Shown: positions 16,279-24,651 of the stretch, piece by piece
Layout: each line of letters starts with the position of its first letter
Position numbering within the stretch: position 1 is the stretch's first letter
DNA from: CAZBJJ01 sp964492245
GTDB lineage: Bacteria; Spirochaetota; Spirochaetia; Treponematales; Breznakiellaceae
Direction: 5' to 3'
Length of the DNA stretch: 30,116 nucleotides
NCBI GenBank assembly: GCA_964492245.1
Contig: CAZBJJ010000024.1
Span: forward strand, 1-30,116
Position numbers and translations under genes: made by a program
Notes under the pieces: model-generated
What the model was told of the DNA's origin: nothing
Databases searched by the model: none
What the model saw: only the letters and a program-made list of their open reading frames with translations

Positions 16279-16947
16279 TTAACTTCGAGGCAGCCGACTC
16301 ATCCACTCGATGGCCAATTGACGCAGCTCTTGGGAGGAGTTGCAGTGAAGCTTAACCTTAATATGCTCCTTGTGCGTATCGATTGTCTTTGTGCTTAAAT
16401 TTAATTTTGCTGCAATTTCTACCGTACCCAAGCCCTTGCCAATAAACGAAAATATTTGCAATTGCCGGTCGGAGAGCTTGGAAACAGAGGCCAGCCAATC
16501 GGTGCCATCTTTTAGCGACTTCTCGCCAATTGCATTTTCGAAAATTCGTGTGCGCTCGGATTCGGAGAGCCAAGTTTTTCCTGCCATCACCGTCTTAATA
16601 GCATCGACAACCTTATCGCCCGCCTCCGCCTTCATAATATAGCCATGGGCCCCCGCCCGCAAAACCCGCTCTGCATAATATCTTTCCTCGTGCATCGAAA
16701 GAACTAACATATGCAAACCAGAATTTTCTGCCCTCATAGATTTTATAAGCATAAGGCCGTCCTCGTCCCCTAAATTAAGGTCGATAATAGCCAGATCTGG
16801 TTTTTTTTCGCGCAAAAGCTCCAGGGCCTCGGCCGAATTAGTGGCCTCGCCAATAACCACAAAATGGGAATTAGACTCTATTAAATGTCGAAGCCCCTTA
16901 CTAAAAAGGGGATGATCCTCGACAAGCAAAATCTTTGTTTGAACCAT
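16279..16947 (-). CDS. NarL/FixJ-type response regulator
   Basis: The 222-residue protein has an N-terminal receiver domain and a C-terminal LuxR-type helix-turn-helix. Acidic residues E10 and D11 and the phospho-acceptor D56 (in DLAIIDLNLG) are present, and the conserved lysine is in the GYIMKAEA segment near 107. The DNA-binding domain spans about 155-215 (LSDRQLQIFSFIGKGL, then AAKLNLSTKTIDTHKEHIKVKL). A perfect AGGAGG (16954-16959) lies six bases before the ATG. It diverges from a HisKA_3-type kinase gene across a 113-bp gap, and this kinase class normally pairs with this regulator class, so they very likely form one system. Targets are not shown; the shared intergenic region is a natural candidate. 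Confidence 0.93.
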   Translation of the reverse strand: MVQTKILLVEDHPLFSKGLRHLIESNSHFVVIGEATNSAEALELLREKKPDLAIIDLNLGDEDGLMLIKSMRAENSGLHMLVLSMHEERYYAERVLRAGAHGYIMKAEAGDKVVDAIKTVMAGKTWLSESERTRIFENAIGEKSLKDGTDWLASVSKLSDRQLQIFSFIGKGLGTVEIAAKLNLSTKTIDTHKEHIKVKLHCNSSQELRQLAIEWMSRLPRS

Positions 16948-16968
16948 ATAGGACCTCCTCTTCTAAAA

Positions 16969-16997
16969 TTGAATGCAGCAAAACTTTCTTCTATATG
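16969..16997 (+). promoter_or_regulatory. Possible promoter of the sensor kinase gene
   Basis: TTGAAT (16969-16974), a 17-base spacer and TATATG (16992-16997) give a four-of-six match to each box in the AT-rich divergent region. An alternative is a promoter close to the start codon using TTAATAT near 17049-17055. Neither is strong. Confidence 0.3.
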
Positions 16998-17060
16998 ACA
17001 AAGTATACCATACATTACAAAATTTTTCGCTCAATTTTAATTTTTTATGTTAATATCTAT

Positions 17061-19184
17061 ATGATGAATATTGCCCTGTATCTTAACAACCTCGACGAGG
17101 ATTATCAAATTGCCATCTATAAGGGTATTAGAGATGCTGCTAAAAAACGCAATATCAATGTACTCTGCCTCCAGGAAAGTTTTATTAAAAAACCAAAAAC
17201 GGACGAATTAGCTGTTTTGCCTTCGCACAAATTAATAAAAAGTGATGGCATTATAATGCTATCTTCGGTCCTGTTAAACCAGGTGAGCACCACAGGGCTT
17301 CATCAATTTTCCCAATCTTTTAAGAACATCCCCTGTATTTCTTTGGGGCATCAAATTGATGGTATTCCATCGATACTTATTAAAAGTCGCAATAGCTTAA
17401 AGGCCCTCATGCGGCATCTGGTCTTTGACCACGGCTACCGAAATTTTTTATACGTCGGCGGTCCCAAGGGGCATTTGGCCAACGATATCCGCGAGCATAT
17501 TTTTCGCAATTATTTACAGTGGCAGATAAAGAACGGCCTTGTTATCAGTTATAAGATAATAAATGGCGATATCAACGAGGCAACGGCAATTAGAATGCTT
17601 ACAAAATACATTGCCAACAACCCAGAGGATCCACCAGATGTCATTGTCGCGGCAAACGACAATATGGCCATTGGCTGCCTTAAAACCATCCAAGGGCAAA
17701 GCGAACATCTTTGGCAAAACTGTGCAATTACTGGTTTCGACGATATACCTCGGGCAAAATATGTTCTCCCCGCTCTTACGACAATTCGCCAACCCCTATA
17801 CGAAATGGGACTTTTGGCCATGGAAAAAATGTACCAACTGGCAATAGGCAATGATGTTGCCGCATTGGACTGTATCGACTCGACACCAATTTACCGTGCC
17901 TCCTGTGGTTGCACTGCCAATGTATCCAAGATTGACGAAGCCACAGAATTTGCCGAATCTTCCCATGCATTTATGTTTAACAGATACATTCAGTCCGACA
18001 ATCAATTGCGCAGTGTAAGTGTTTTTGGCCAGCGGCTTATGCGCATCGAAAATTTGGAAAATCTTGTATTGGCGCTTCGAGATTTTTTAAGCGATTTAGA
18101 GGTAAAAAGATATCACCTGCTCCTATATCCGGAAGACTGCATTTCTGTTCCCAACGAGGCCTATTTGGTCTTCCAAAAAGAAGGGGCACTTGAACAGCGA
18201 AACACCCAACAGGACAAATTGATTCAAAGCGCTACCTGCATTGAAAACATCAATAAAAATGTTAGCTCCCCCTCTACTCTTTGCCTCTTTCCCCTGGATT
18301 CCGGCGAAGAGCATTTAGGCATTGTGCTCTACGATGTCGACGACCAGATACTGCCACATATGTGCTCAAGTGCCATGCTCATTGCCCATGCAATTAAGCG
18401 CATGCGCCTTTTAGAAAAAGAGAAAGAGCGTTCGCGGCAGTTGGAGCATAAAATTCTTATGCGCACGATGGATTTAGAGGAGGCAAATAAAAAACTCCAG
18501 CGCGAGGTAATTAGACGCAAGGAGGTAGAGGCAGAGGTCTTAAAAATTAGTGAGCTAGAGCGCCAACGTTTTAGTCTGGACCTGCACGACGATATTTGCC
18601 AACGATTAGCGGGTATTTCCATGTTCTGTAAGGGCCTTTCTCCCACTCAGCTACATAAAGATTTATCCACAATGATAGACGAAACCCTACAGCGAACCCG
18701 TGAATATGCGCACGATTCTTTTCCCATAGAACTGGATAGCCTTGGCTTAAAAAACGCCCTTAAAAACCTCTGCGACAACCTGGCTACGACCAATAATATT
18801 GTGGTCAATTTTGAGTGGGCGGCTTCCAAAAAATCGCCACTGACCAAGGTTCAAGATATCAATGTCTATCGCATTATTCAGGAGGCGGTACAAAACATTC
18901 AAAAACATTCCAAGGCTCAGGAGGTGTTTTTAAAGGTGCGGGAAGAACCGGGGGAGTTTATCCTAGAAATAGAAGATAACGGCATAGGTAGCCGGGAATT
19001 AGAAAAAAACAATTCGCTCACCGATGAGCCGGCTGTCTTTAATCGTGGACGGCGTGGCAGCGGTTTAGGGCTACGCTCGATGCAATACCGAGCGCATCAA
19101 ATAAATGCCTTTCTGGCCATTCATTCGGTTCCCACCAAAGGCACCATGATTGTTCTGAATGTGCCCTTGGAAAGCCAGTCTTAA
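17061..19184 (+). CDS. Cytosolic histidine kinase with LacI-type sensor domain
   Basis: The 707-residue protein has no signal peptide and no membrane helix. Residues 1-285 resemble the sugar-binding domain of LacI/GalR repressors (start MMNIALYLNN; VVAANDNMAIG-like loop near 195; CAITGFDDIP near 221; LTTIRQPLYEMG near 239; RASCGC at its end) but lack the DNA-binding helix-turn-helix. Residues about 300-445 look like a GAF-type domain, then a coiled coil (450-500) leads to a HisKA_3 dimerisation box with H509 in LHDDICQ. The ATPase domain follows (QEAVQNIQKHSK near 607, EDNGIG near 638, GSGLGLRSM near 667). It should sense a cytosolic small ligand, perhaps a sugar, and phosphorylate the divergent regulator. 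The start at 17061 avoids overlap with that gene; ATG at 17064 is equally possible. No Shine-Dalgarno site is visible. Confidence 0.9.
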   Translation: MMNIALYLNNLDEDYQIAIYKGIRDAAKKRNINVLCLQESFIKKPKTDELAVLPSHKLIKSDGIIMLSSVLLNQVSTTGLHQFSQSFKNIPCISLGHQIDGIPSILIKSRNSLKALMRHLVFDHGYRNFLYVGGPKGHLANDIREHIFRNYLQWQIKNGLVISYKIINGDINEATAIRMLTKYIANNPEDPPDVIVAANDNMAIGCLKTIQGQSEHLWQNCAITGFDDIPRAKYVLPALTTIRQPLYEMGLLAMEKMYQLAIGNDVAALDCIDSTPIYRASCGCTANVSKIDEATEFAESSHAFMFNRYIQSDNQLRSVSVFGQRLMRIENLENLVLALRDFLSDLEVKRYHLLLYPEDCISVPNEAYLVFQKEGALEQRNTQQDKLIQSATCIENINKNVSSPSTLCLFPLDSGEEHLGIVLYDVDDQILPHMCSSAMLIAHAIKRMRLLEKEKERSRQLEHKILMRTMDLEEANKKLQREVIRRKEVEAEVLKISELERQRFSLDLHDDICQRLAGISMFCKGLSPTQLHKDLSTMIDETLQRTREYAHDSFPIELDSLGLKNALKNLCDNLATTNNIVVNFEWAASKKSPLTKVQDINVYRIIQEAVQNIQKHSKAQEVFLKVREEPGEFILEIEDNGIGSRELEKNNSLTDEPAVFNRGRRGSGLGLRSMQYRAHQINAFLAIHSVPTKGTMIVLNVPLESQS

Positions 19185-19191
19185 TGCTGTT

Positions 19192-19959
19192 TTACCGCTG
19201 GCGCATGGCCAACAGGACGAGGCCCTCCAGCGACAGGCGGGGGCGCCAGACCCAAAAATCTTCGCCCAAGTCCACCGGCGCTCTCTCTGTTTTTGCGGTG
19301 CCAATAACTTTCGCTCGCGAGCCCAATTCGTCGCTCATAATATTGCAGAGCTCGCGTATAAGCCCACGGTAACCATAAATAAGCCCCGCCGAAACCGACT
19401 CGTTCGTGTTCCGCCCCAGCGCGCAACGCGGCTCTTCCAGCCGCACCTGGGGAATTTTAGCCCCCCCACTGCGCAGGGCATCCACCGCCAGCTCCATGCC
19501 AGGGGCAATGGCCACGCCCACTAAATCGGTATTTATATCGATGGCGGTTATACTTACCGCCGTCCCAAAATCTACAACCAAAAGCGGGGGGGCAAAGTAT
19601 TCAAGGGCTGCCACGGCGTTGCAAACGAGATCGCTGCCCACCTCTGCGGGGTTTTCGGTGCGAATCCTAATTCCGGTGCGAATACCCGGCCCCACAAGTA
19701 AGGGTTGCTCCCCCTCGGGCAAAAACTGGCGGAGACAGGCGATAAGCCTAGGGGTAAGGGCAGGCACTACACTGGATAAAATGACCTTTTCAAAACTTAG
19801 CGCCGGAATTGAACGGGCGATAATCATTTGGGAAATAAGAAAATGCCATTCATCGGAGCTTCGATTTTGCATTGCCAGAGAAAACTGACAGAGCCAACGG
19901 TCCTTTGCATACAGGCCCACCGTTACCGCATTGTTTCGCGCATCTACCGCCAATATCAC
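19192..19959 (-). CDS. coaX: Type III pantothenate kinase (divergent)
   Basis: The 255-residue protein fits the CoaX family, which phosphorylates pantothenate as the first step to coenzyme A. Conserved parts include the GPGIRTGIRI segment near 89, ENPAEVGSD with the catalytic aspartate, VVDFGTAVSIT near 128, and the NTNESVSAGLIYGY stretch near 180. Two motifs deviate: the N-terminal phosphate-binding DxGNT is DARNN, and the usual GADR is GSDL. It starts with GTG directly after the stop codon of the S component, using AGGAGG inside that gene's end, so the two are translationally coupled. It converges with the sensor kinase gene with seven bases between the stops. Reduced or altered activity is possible. 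Confidence 0.85.
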   Translation of the reverse strand: MILAVDARNNAVTVGLYAKDRWLCQFSLAMQNRSSDEWHFLISQMIIARSIPALSFEKVILSSVVPALTPRLIACLRQFLPEGEQPLLVGPGIRTGIRIRTENPAEVGSDLVCNAVAALEYFAPPLLVVDFGTAVSITAIDINTDLVGVAIAPGMELAVDALRSGGAKIPQVRLEEPRCALGRNTNESVSAGLIYGYRGLIRELCNIMSDELGSRAKVIGTAKTERAPVDLGEDFWVWRPRLSLEGLVLLAMRQR

Positions 19960-20589
19960 TTAATCCTCCTGTTCCCCATCCTCAACGAAATGGTACTTAA
20001 GCCGGGAGCCAGCGAGCCCCTTGCTAAGGCCTTTCCAAGCCCCCAAAAATGCAAGGGTAAAAACTAAGGCAGCAATGCCTTCGGGCAGGGCATTGGCAAG
20101 AATAAGGGCACCCACCGCGCGCACATCGGGCATAAGGGCCGCAACCTGCTCACGGGCAAAGGCGAAGAGCGCAAAAAGCACCAGGGCGGTATTGGTGAGT
20201 GTACCCAGGATTGCCGCCGCCGAGGCACCGGCAAACTCAAGCCCAACGTGCTTCTTTTTTTTCGCAATTAAAGCAAACACAAGACCCGCCACCGGTCCAA
20301 TAAAAAGGCGGGGTAAAACCGAAATAAGCGGATTCGTAAAAAGCGGATCCAGCGGTCCAGTTGGGGAGAGCATCGCCTGCAAAAGACTTTGCGTGCCAAA
20401 CATAAAACCCACAATAAGCCCGACAATGGGCCCCTCGAGAACCGCCGCCAGAATTACCGGCACATGTAAAATGGTAATTGCTGCACCGGCAAACCAGGGG
20501 ATAAATCCTGTGCGCGTAAAGCCCAGAACGATTACCAGGGCACTGAGCGCACTAGTAACAACAATTTTTCGAATTGGTAGGATTGCCAT
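19960..20589 (-). CDS. panT: ECF transporter S component, PanT-like (pantothenate)
   Basis: The 209-residue membrane protein has about six hydrophobic helices and a charged C-terminal tail. The early sequence GFTRTGFIPWF, the ITILHVPVILAAVLEGP helix and the later NPLISVLPRLFIGPVAG segment are typical of PanT-like S components. The S component gives an ECF transporter its substrate; direct coupling to pantothenate kinase points to pantothenate. The ATG at 20589 is chosen because AGGAGG (20598-20603) lies eight bases upstream; the frame is open 23 codons further but that stretch overlaps a hairpin and the ribosome site. The gene sits 95 bases after the fused energising subunit, in the same direction. 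Confidence 0.85.
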   Translation of the reverse strand: MAILPIRKIVVTSALSALVIVLGFTRTGFIPWFAGAAITILHVPVILAAVLEGPIVGLIVGFMFGTQSLLQAMLSPTGPLDPLFTNPLISVLPRLFIGPVAGLVFALIAKKKKHVGLEFAGASAAAILGTLTNTALVLFALFAFAREQVAALMPDVRAVGALILANALPEGIAALVFTLAFLGAWKGLSKGLAGSRLKYHFVEDGEQED

Positions 20590-20608
20590 ATAGCTTCCCT
20601 CCTCTATG

Positions 20609-20628
20609 GGTGCAGCTTCGCCTGCACC
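20609..20628 (-). other. Hairpin between ecfAAT and panT
   Basis: GGTGCAG (20609-20615) and CTGCACC (20622-20628) form a perfect 7-bp stem with a six-base loop. It ends about five bases upstream of the panT ribosome site and has no U-run. It could be an mRNA processing or stabilising element that changes the ratio of S component to the fused subunit. Confidence 0.4.
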
Positions 20629-20684
20629 TGCGTGTATATGCCCCTCGGTGCTAGCCACCGTAAAGGCCCAGGCCCAACGAACCT

Positions 20685-23357
20685 TTAATTTTTTATTTGA
20701 GCCATGCGCTGCTCCATGGCAATGGCCATGCGTTCGGCCCGTTCCATACAGCGAATAAGCAGGGGCAGAACCAAGCTGAGCGCACTGCGAATGCGCCGTA
20801 TTGGCCCCTCTTGCCCCTTGTAGCCCAAACCGCGCGAGTACTGGGCAATGAATATTTTACGCGACTCCTCCATCAACAGGGGAATAAATCTTAGGGTGAT
20901 AGCCAGACCCAATTCAAGGCTAAGGCCAAGGCCCTTCCAGTGGCGCAGGGGCCGTATAATTATTTTTAGCAGATGATTAAATTCCCGCTCGCTGGTTACG
21001 GCAATGGCCAGCGAAAATATGGCCATAAAGGCAACAAGACGGGAGACAAGCAGGGCAATATTTAAAAGCCTTGCAAGGGTGATAATCAGCGGCCCCAGAC
21101 GATATAGGCTCTCTTGTGCATTCACTGAGCGGGGCCATAAAAGCTGGAAGAGCACCAAAATGCCAATAAGGGGCAGGGCCGGCCCAATGTTTCGCAAGAG
21201 CTCAATAGGCCGGATGCGTGCCAAGGGCCAGGACAAAAGCAAGACCCCTGCCAGCACGGCCAAGCTGGCAGTAAGCTTAAACGACAGAAGCAGGCAAAGG
21301 ATGAGCGACATAAATATAAGGCTACGGGGAAACACCGACATTTTTTGTAAAATTGATGGTCTGGCCAAATAGCTGCCGTAACTGTTTGTAAAAAAGGCTG
21401 TCAATTCGCCACTGCCCCGCCGCCTGTGGCGTTTAGGAAGGGGCTGGCAGTCTTCTTTTTGTGGAGTCGGCACAGCCGGGAATACCGGCGCCTTGGTGGA
21501 GCTAGGGGCAGACTGCCCACTTGGCTCAATGGCCATTTGTATAATTTCGGCCAGCTCTTGGGCATTTAGGGGCCAGGGAAGAGATGAGGCTGCGGGGAGG
21601 AGCTTTTTTAACGCAGCCATGCAGGCAGTGGCCCAGGGGCGTTCCAGTTCCCAAGAGGCCTGCCAACCGGCACCAAAGAGCTCGCGTGTAGAACCGCTGG
21701 CCACTAGTTTGCCCTCTTTAAACACCGCCATATTTTGGCAAAGAGCCGCCTCTTCCATGCTATGGGTGCAGAGCATAAGCGTCTTGCCCGCCTGCATCTG
21801 GGCCCGAATTAAAGAGCGTATTTTCTGTATCGATTCGCCATCGAGGGCGGCTGAGGGTTCATCTAAAATAAGGAAGTCGCCTTCCAAGACCAACACCGAA
21901 GCCAGGGCCACCTTTCGTTTTTCGCCCCCCGAAAGGCTTACAATTGCACGGTTCCAAAATGCAGCTGGTCCAAGGCCGACGGCCGAAAGGCTTTTGGCAA
22001 CGCGGCTGCTAAGTTCTTCGGCTGTTAAGGCAGATTTTTTTCCTGCTCGCATTAAGCCGGCAGCCACATCGTCGGCGACAAAGCGCTCATACAGGGCGGT
22101 TTCGGCATCCTGTATGGCCAAATTGCAGCGCCGGCGCAGTGCGTTTGTATCTACCCGCCGGTCTCGGGGGTTTTTTCCCCAAATCTGGGCACAGCCCCCG
22201 CTGGCCAGCAATATTGCATTTGCATGATACAAAAGAGTGGACTTGCCCGAGCCACTTGGCCCTACCACGGCCAAGGCTGAGCCTGCCGGCACGGACAAAT
22301 TCACCTTATCAAGGGCCAAAAAGGCCTCTGCCGTCTTTTGCCCATATTCATGGCTCAAATTGATGGCTCTAAAGGCGTCCCGGTCCGAGCCCGCCTTACC
22401 GGCCCCCTCACCGCTTGCCTGCAAGCCCGCCTTACCGGCCCCCTTACCGTCTGCCTCGAGTGCGCCCTGTGGGGGCGCAGGCACATAGGCCGACAAAAGC
22501 AGGGACAGCTCTCGGGCAAAACCCAGGGGGTCCAACGACGAAAAACACAGGCCAGGAAAATAGGCCTGCAGAGCCTGCTCGACCTGTAGAGCCTCGCTGT
22601 AAACCGGACCAAAGCGACCAGAACGCAGAGCCTGCAAAAAATTTGCTCGACTGCCATCGAAGACAATCCGCCCCTCTTCCAAATAGACAATGCGCTGCGC
22701 ACGCAGAGCCTCGTCTAAACTATGGCTCACATGGATAAGCGTTTTTTTCTCCTCGCAATGTAAGCGATCGAAGAGCTCTAACATTAGGCTGCGTGTTGCA
22801 GGATTTAGCATGGACAGGGGCTCATCTAAAAGCAAAAAAGGTCTATCTAGGGCCAGAGCCCCCGCAATAGCAAGACGTTGGCGCTCCCCTCCAGAGAGCT
22901 TAGCAACCGAACGACTAGCCAGAGCGGTCAAACCGCAAAAATCCAGCCAATAATTGGCCCGCTTTTTAGCCTCCTTTAGAGCAAGTCCCTGATGCAGGGG
23001 ACCAAAAAGACAGTCTTCCTCCACCGTAGAAGCCACAATTTGGTCGTCTGGATTTTGAAAAACCAAGGCCGCAAGGGCAGCGAGTTCGCCCTTGCCCAAG
23101 GCCTTAATATCCGATTCCCCGGTGTATAAAATCTCCCCTTTGCTGGGCTCAAGCAGGCCAGCTAAAAGGCGCAACAAGCTGGATTTACCACTGCCATTGG
23201 CCCCTAAAAGCGCAATATATTCGCCCTCGCCAATGCTAAGATTGATATTGCTCAGTGCAGCATGGTCGCTACAATGGCGTTCGCGCCCCAAATTGCCAGT
23301 GGCATAGGAGAAGCAGAGATTTTTAATCTGTATCGTGTTCGTATTTAATTTCTTCAT
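20685..23357 (-). CDS. Fused ECF transporter energising module (EcfA-EcfA'-EcfT)
   Basis: The 890-residue protein joins three subunits normally encoded separately. ATPase 1 (about 8-275) has Walker A GANGSGKS (52-59), Q-loop FQNPDDQ (100-106), signature LSGGERQ (154-160) and Walker B LLLDEP. ATPase 2 (about 327-570) has GPSGSGKS (366-373), signature LSGGEKR (475-481) and LILDEP. A linker of about 75 residues leads to an EcfT membrane domain (about 660-890) starting ARPSILQKMSVFP, with five to six helices and coupling motifs SRG (841-843) and EQR (882-884). All ATPase motifs look intact. The start at 23357 follows a good promoter; upstream codons to 23447 would overlap that promoter. It heads the operon with panT and coaX, so it likely serves pantothenate uptake. 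Confidence 0.9.
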   Translation of the reverse strand: MKKLNTNTIQIKNLCFSYATGNLGRERHCSDHAALSNINLSIGEGEYIALLGANGSGKSSLLRLLAGLLEPSKGEILYTGESDIKALGKGELAALAALVFQNPDDQIVASTVEEDCLFGPLHQGLALKEAKKRANYWLDFCGLTALASRSVAKLSGGERQRLAIAGALALDRPFLLLDEPLSMLNPATRSLMLELFDRLHCEEKKTLIHVSHSLDEALRAQRIVYLEEGRIVFDGSRANFLQALRSGRFGPVYSEALQVEQALQAYFPGLCFSSLDPLGFARELSLLLSAYVPAPPQGALEADGKGAGKAGLQASGEGAGKAGSDRDAFRAINLSHEYGQKTAEAFLALDKVNLSVPAGSALAVVGPSGSGKSTLLYHANAILLASGGCAQIWGKNPRDRRVDTNALRRRCNLAIQDAETALYERFVADDVAAGLMRAGKKSALTAEELSSRVAKSLSAVGLGPAAFWNRAIVSLSGGEKRKVALASVLVLEGDFLILDEPSAALDGESIQKIRSLIRAQMQAGKTLMLCTHSMEEAALCQNMAVFKEGKLVASGSTRELFGAGWQASWELERPWATACMAALKKLLPAASSLPWPLNAQELAEIIQMAIEPSGQSAPSSTKAPVFPAVPTPQKEDCQPLPKRHRRRGSGELTAFFTNSYGSYLARPSILQKMSVFPRSLIFMSLILCLLLSFKLTASLAVLAGVLLLSWPLARIRPIELLRNIGPALPLIGILVLFQLLWPRSVNAQESLYRLGPLIITLARLLNIALLVSRLVAFMAIFSLAIAVTSEREFNHLLKIIIRPLRHWKGLGLSLELGLAITLRFIPLLMEESRKIFIAQYSRGLGYKGQEGPIRRIRSALSLVLPLLIRCMERAERMAIAMEQRMAQIKN
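22389..22460 (-). repeat. 36-bp tandem duplication in the ECF inter-ATPase linker
   Basis: Two 36-bp units (22389-22424 and 22425-22460) share the core GCCCGCCTTACCGGCCCCCT and diverge towards their right ends. They encode the GAGKAG-containing linker segments at about residues 301-323, between the two ATPase domains. Confidence 0.85.
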
Positions 23358-23400
23358 AACAATGGTACCGTTCTTACGCAAAGATACAGTCCTTATCCGC

Positions 23401-23429
23401 ACTATAATAAAAAAGAATTTTTTTGACAA
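23401..23429 (-). promoter_or_regulatory. Promoter of the ecfAAT-panT-coaX operon
   Basis: Leftward strand: TTGTCA (23424-23429), a 17-base A/T-only-rich spacer and TATAGT (23401-23406). Both boxes are close to consensus. The leader would be about 38 bases to the ATG at 23357. Confidence 0.65.
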
Positions 23430-23433
23430 GAGC

Positions 23434-23463
23434 TTGACGGTACGCAAGGCCCTGGCCTAGCAT
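23434..23463 (+). promoter_or_regulatory. Predicted leaderless sbcD promoter
   Basis: TTGACG (23434-23439), an 18-base spacer and TAGCAT (23458-23463) are followed by six bases and the sbcD ATG. No Shine-Dalgarno site is present. Its -35 box lies back-to-back with that of the divergent ecf promoter, four bases away, so the two may compete for polymerase. Confidence 0.5.
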
Positions 23464-23469
23464 TGGCAG

Positions 23470-24651
23470 ATGAAATTCTTACATTTTGCCGACCTCCACC
23501 TAGGCAGAAGCCTGCACCAGCACTCGCTGTACGAGGACCAACAATTTTTAACACAGCAGATCTGCAAACTGGCCCAGAGCGATACCTGGGCCGGCATTCT
23601 TTTTGCAGGCGATATTTACGACCGCTCCCTGCCCGGCCGCGAGGCCGTAAACCTATTGGACGAGCTCTTGGCCAATCTGCACAACACGGTCCCTGGCCTG
23701 CCCATCTTTCTTATTCCCGGCAACCACGACAGCCCCACCCGCCTGGCCTATGGACAGGGCATTTTTTCTAAACTGGGCATCCACATTGTCAGCGAAGCCG
23801 AAAAAGCCTTTGAGCCAATTATAATAGAACAAAACGATAAAAAATGCGCAGTTTTTTTGCTTCCCTTTTTAAGCCCCGGCTCGCTGAGCCGCAAAAACGA
23901 AGAGGGCCTCCTTGAACCCCTTAGGGCCCAAAGCGAATTACACCTCGAAGCCAGCGCACGCCTAGAAAAGGCCCGTAAAAAAGCAGAGAAGGCGGGTGCC
24001 GAATACAGCATACTGCTTGCCCACCTCTTTGCCGGCGGGGGCACCTCTTCCCAGAGCGAACGCATCTTCCTTGGCACCGCCGAACTAGTGAACATGGGCC
24101 TGTATAAAGGCTTTAGCTATGTAGCCCTAGGCCACCTACACCGCCGCCAACGGGCCGGCGAAAACGGCTGGTATGCGGGCAGCCCCCTGGCCTGGGCCTT
24201 CGACGAGGCGGGCAAAGAAAAAGGGGGCCTTTCGGTAGAGCTCTGTGCCGAAGGCAACAGGATCGAACCCATAGATATTTCGCCCCTACACCCCTTAAGC
24301 AAATTAAAGGGCAGCATGGACGATTTTTTAATTGATGGCAAAGGCAGCGAATGCCAAAACCACTATGTGGAAATAGAACTGGACGGTAGCGAGCTGGTAG
24401 AAAATCCGCTGGCCCTTTTGCGCAACACCTTCCCCCTTTTGCTCTCTGTCCGCCAGGAACAGGCCCTAAAGGTCTTCGATATGGAGCAGGATAGGCATCT
24501 TCGCCAAGAGGCCGGCCAATTGACAGAAGACCTAAACAGGGCCTTTGATCTTTTTTTGCAGACACAGTATGGCGAAGAGCATCAGCGAGAAGAAGAACAA
24601 ATCCTCTTTGCCGAATATGCCCAAAGGGCCAGCGAAGGAGAAGAAGAGTGA
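23470..24651 (+). CDS. sbcD: Exonuclease SbcCD subunit D (Mre11-type nuclease)
   Basis: The 393-residue protein is the metallophosphoesterase nuclease of SbcCD, which cuts DNA hairpins and processes double-strand ends. Metal-binding motifs are visible in order: FADLHLG at 6-12, AGDIYDR near 49, PGNHDS near 80, AHLFAGG near 183 and GHLHRR near 221. The N terminus MKFLHFADLHLG is canonical, which fixes the start. The last codons overlap the sbcC GTG by four bases. With hairpin-rich repeats nearby, such as the array at 5557, this complex is relevant to their stability, though that is inference. Confidence 0.95.
   Translation: MKFLHFADLHLGRSLHQHSLYEDQQFLTQQICKLAQSDTWAGILFAGDIYDRSLPGREAVNLLDELLANLHNTVPGLPIFLIPGNHDSPTRLAYGQGIFSKLGIHIVSEAEKAFEPIIIEQNDKKCAVFLLPFLSPGSLSRKNEEGLLEPLRAQSELHLEASARLEKARKKAEKAGAEYSILLAHLFAGGGTSSQSERIFLGTAELVNMGLYKGFSYVALGHLHRRQRAGENGWYAGSPLAWAFDEAGKEKGGLSVELCAEGNRIEPIDISPLHPLSKLKGSMDDFLIDGKGSECQNHYVEIELDGSELVENPLALLRNTFPLLLSVRQEQALKVFDMEQDRHLRQEAGQLTEDLNRAFDLFLQTQYGEEHQREEEQILFAEYAQRASEGEEE

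Noticed and set aside
16935..17060. N-terminal extension of the sensor kinase by 42 residues
   Set aside because: It would overlap the divergent regulator gene and its ribosome site, and the sequence does not resemble the LacI-type domain, which begins at 17061.
20590..20658. N-terminal extension of the S component by 23 residues
   Set aside because: The extension is not membrane-like, contains a hairpin, and covers the AGGAGG site placed correctly for the ATG at 20589.
23358..23447. N-terminal extension of the ECF fusion by 30 residues
   Set aside because: It would require transcription from upstream of the clear promoter at 23401-23429, and the residues do not fit an ABC ATPase start.
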